A DNA stretch of 7,325 bases from NCBI GenBank assembly GCA_005788935.1, contig SYAK01000124.1, positions 1 to 7,325 of the forward strand, read 5' to 3'. The notes below the pieces were generated by a model. That model ran no database searches and was not told where the DNA came from. It saw only the letters and a list, made by a program, of their open reading frames with translations. This stretch comes from Pseudomonadota bacterium. GTDB taxonomy: Bacteria; Myxococcota; UBA9042; PHBI01. The translations under genes were made by a program, and so were the position numbers. Of this stretch, positions 6,219 to 7,325 are shown in pieces; positions within the stretch are counted from its first letter, which is position 1, and each line of letters opens with the position of its first letter.

Positions 6219-7325
6219 GTGCGCGCTGCCCTCGCCTGCCTGGCGATGTCGGCCGTCAGCGGCGCGGCGTGCGGGGAGGACGCAATCCCTTGCAGCGGCG
6301 ACGCCTGTGACGCGGACGCGGGTGCTGGCGCCGACGTCGGAGGCGACCCGCTCGAGCTGGCCGACCTGACAGGCTGCGGGCTGCGCGCGCCCCCCGGGGC
6401 CTTCGAGGACCGCACCATCGGCGGCGTGCCGTCCCGGTCCTGCCTCTACGCCTTCGGCGACCCGACGCGCCCCTTCGACCCCGACGACCCCGACAGCGCG
6501 CTCGGGCGCCGCTTCGAGATCAAGTTCACAATTGTGAACATTGTGCATCCAGCACCACAAGTTCACTACTATCGCAACGACTTCTACCAGCTCCACGATG
6601 AGTGGTACTGGTTTCGCCTCCTGAACGGGCAGGCCGCGCCCGGCAGCGACACGAACCCGACCTCGGGTCTAGGCTTCGACAGCATCGCAGCGATCTATCG
6701 AGCCCTCGCGAACGTCTCGCCGCTCCCCCTCGACCTCGTCTTCATCGGCGCCACCGGCGGCTCGCAGGCAGGCCGCCTCTATGCGCCAGCCTTCTACGCG
6801 CTCGCAGGCCTCGGCGCACCGGACGCCAGCCGCGTCTACGGGCTCGGCACGTTCATCCATGACCCGCCCGACCCCCGCCGCGCGGCTGCGGGACGCATCC
6901 ACGCCTTCCAGCTCGAATACGGCGAGCGGGTCGACGCCGCGACGCTCGCGCGGTACTTCGCGGCCCTGCGCGCGACGCTCCCGCCCTCCATCGCCGCCGA
7001 GCTGCGCTACCTGGCGCGCTCGCCCGCTCAGGAGGCCCTCGTCAGAGCCTTGCGCACCTCGGGCGACCCGCTCCGGACGCGCCTCCTGTTACCTGAGGAA
7101 GTCACAGCGCGCGGTGGCTACGCGGCCTACCACCGCGGCATCACGGCGGGGTTCCTGAAGGTCGTCGGGCCCGAGGACCCGACCCATGACCTCGCACCCG
7201 ACGCCATCGCGCTCCTCGCCCGGGTCCCCGACGATATCCCGCCCGTGCGCGCCATCCTGAGCGACGTCCCGCAGACGCCGCTCGCTCACGTGGCGCTCCT
7301 CGCCGAGGCGCGCGACACCCCGAAC
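6219..7325 (+). CDS. Predicted lipoprotein, PEP/pyruvate-binding (PEP-utiliser) family (partial, runs off right edge)
   Basis: An open frame of 369 codons continues past the window end. The GTG at 6219 is the likely start: it gives a short hydrophobic signal (MRAALACLAMSAVSGAAC) with a plausible but non-ideal lipobox Cys at C18, followed by an Asp/Ala/Gly-rich linker (DACDADAGAGADVGGD) typical of myxobacterial surface lipoproteins. No strong ribosome site is seen, and the ATG at 6246 would lose the signal. Residues about 98-130 (RFEIKFTIVNIVHPAPQVHY, then a Y.LH aromatic region) and the following alpha/beta region resemble the N-terminal part of secreted PEP/pyruvate-binding proteins. Residues 338-369 (PDDIPPVRAILSDVPQTPLA, then HVALLAEARDTPN) match the phosphohistidine swivel-domain signature, with H357 at the phospho-acceptor position. 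An ATP-grasp PEP/pyruvate-binding domain would be expected beyond the edge. In the classical PEP synthase and PPDK order the ATP-grasp domain precedes the swivel, so this order looks permuted. The substrate is unknown. Confidence 0.7.
   Translation, partial: MRAALACLAMSAVSGAACGEDAIPCSGDACDADAGAGADVGGDPLELADLTGCGLRAPPGAFEDRTIGGVPSRSCLYAFGDPTRPFDPDDPDSALGRRFEIKFTIVNIVHPAPQVHYYRNDFYQLHDEWYWFRLLNGQAAPGSDTNPTSGLGFDSIAAIYRALANVSPLPLDLVFIGATGGSQAGRLYAPAFYALAGLGAPDASRVYGLGTFIHDPPDPRRAAAGRIHAFQLEYGERVDAATLARYFAALRATLPPSIAAELRYLARSPAQEALVRALRTSGDPLRTRLLLPEEVTARGGYAAYHRGITAGFLKVVGPEDPTHDLAPDAIALLARVPDDIPPVRAILSDVPQTPLAHVALLAEARDTPN
6524..6539. repeat. Perfect 16-bp palindrome, operator-like, inside the lipoprotein gene
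   Basis: gttcacaattgtgaac reads the same on both strands. Additional half-site matches follow: attgtg at 6540-6545 and gttcac at 6561-6566, and caagttcac occurs as a 9-bp direct repeat at 6521-6529 and 6558-6566. The cluster lies about 300 bp inside the coding region, in an AT-rich patch of an otherwise GC-rich gene. It looks like a binding site for a dimeric regulator, but no regulator gene is in the window. Confidence 0.5.

Overview
The window is very GC-rich, with codon third positions dominated by G and C. It carries Cys-rich lipoproteins of the CGG.C.D...D..HCG.C type and an Asp/Ala-rich lipoprotein linker. That combination suggests a Myxococcota-like deltaproteobacterium (or a Bradymonadales relative). 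This is inferred from protein style only; no rRNA or other marker gene is present.

Layout, left to right. (1) Positions 1-311, minus strand: the 5' part of a Cys-rich lipoprotein gene built of 43-residue repeats, cut by the left edge. (2) 312-497: a short non-coding gap. (3) 500-1946, minus: a two-domain protein with a von Willebrand A (vWA)-like domain and a YfaP/DUF2135-like beta domain. (4) 1947-2018: a short gap with a striking AT-rich island that looks like a promoter. (5) 2019-3437, minus: a protein-kinase-fold protein with an N-terminal beta-sandwich and altered catalytic motifs, probably a pseudokinase. (6) A 64-bp divergent spacer. (7) 3502-5607, plus: a 701-residue SPFH/band-7-like protein with three zinc ribbons and a long coiled coil. 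(8) A 294-bp gap without a convincing gene. (9) 5902-6204, plus: a 100-residue unrecognised protein. (10) From 6219 to the right edge, plus: the N-terminal part of a predicted lipoprotein ending in a phosphohistidine-domain motif of PEP-utilising enzymes.

The core is the divergent trio vWA-YfaP / kinase-like / SPFH-zinc-ribbon. vWA proteins, kinase-like proteins and membrane-scaffold SPFH proteins recur together in bacterial stress and conflict loci (tellurite-resistance-like TerY modules and YdjI-type SPFH operons are the nearest described relatives). This exact combination, with a degenerate kinase and a triple-ribbon SPFH protein, does not match a named system that I know. A working model is that the SPFH protein forms a scaffold, and the kinase-like and vWA proteins act as regulatory or assembly partners. 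The flanking lipoprotein genes probably belong to the envelope and need not be part of the system.

Two AT-rich patches stand out against the GC-rich background: the 1980-2025 island before the vWA gene, and a perfect 16-bp palindrome with extra half-sites inside the last gene, where codon choice turns abruptly to A/T-ending codons.
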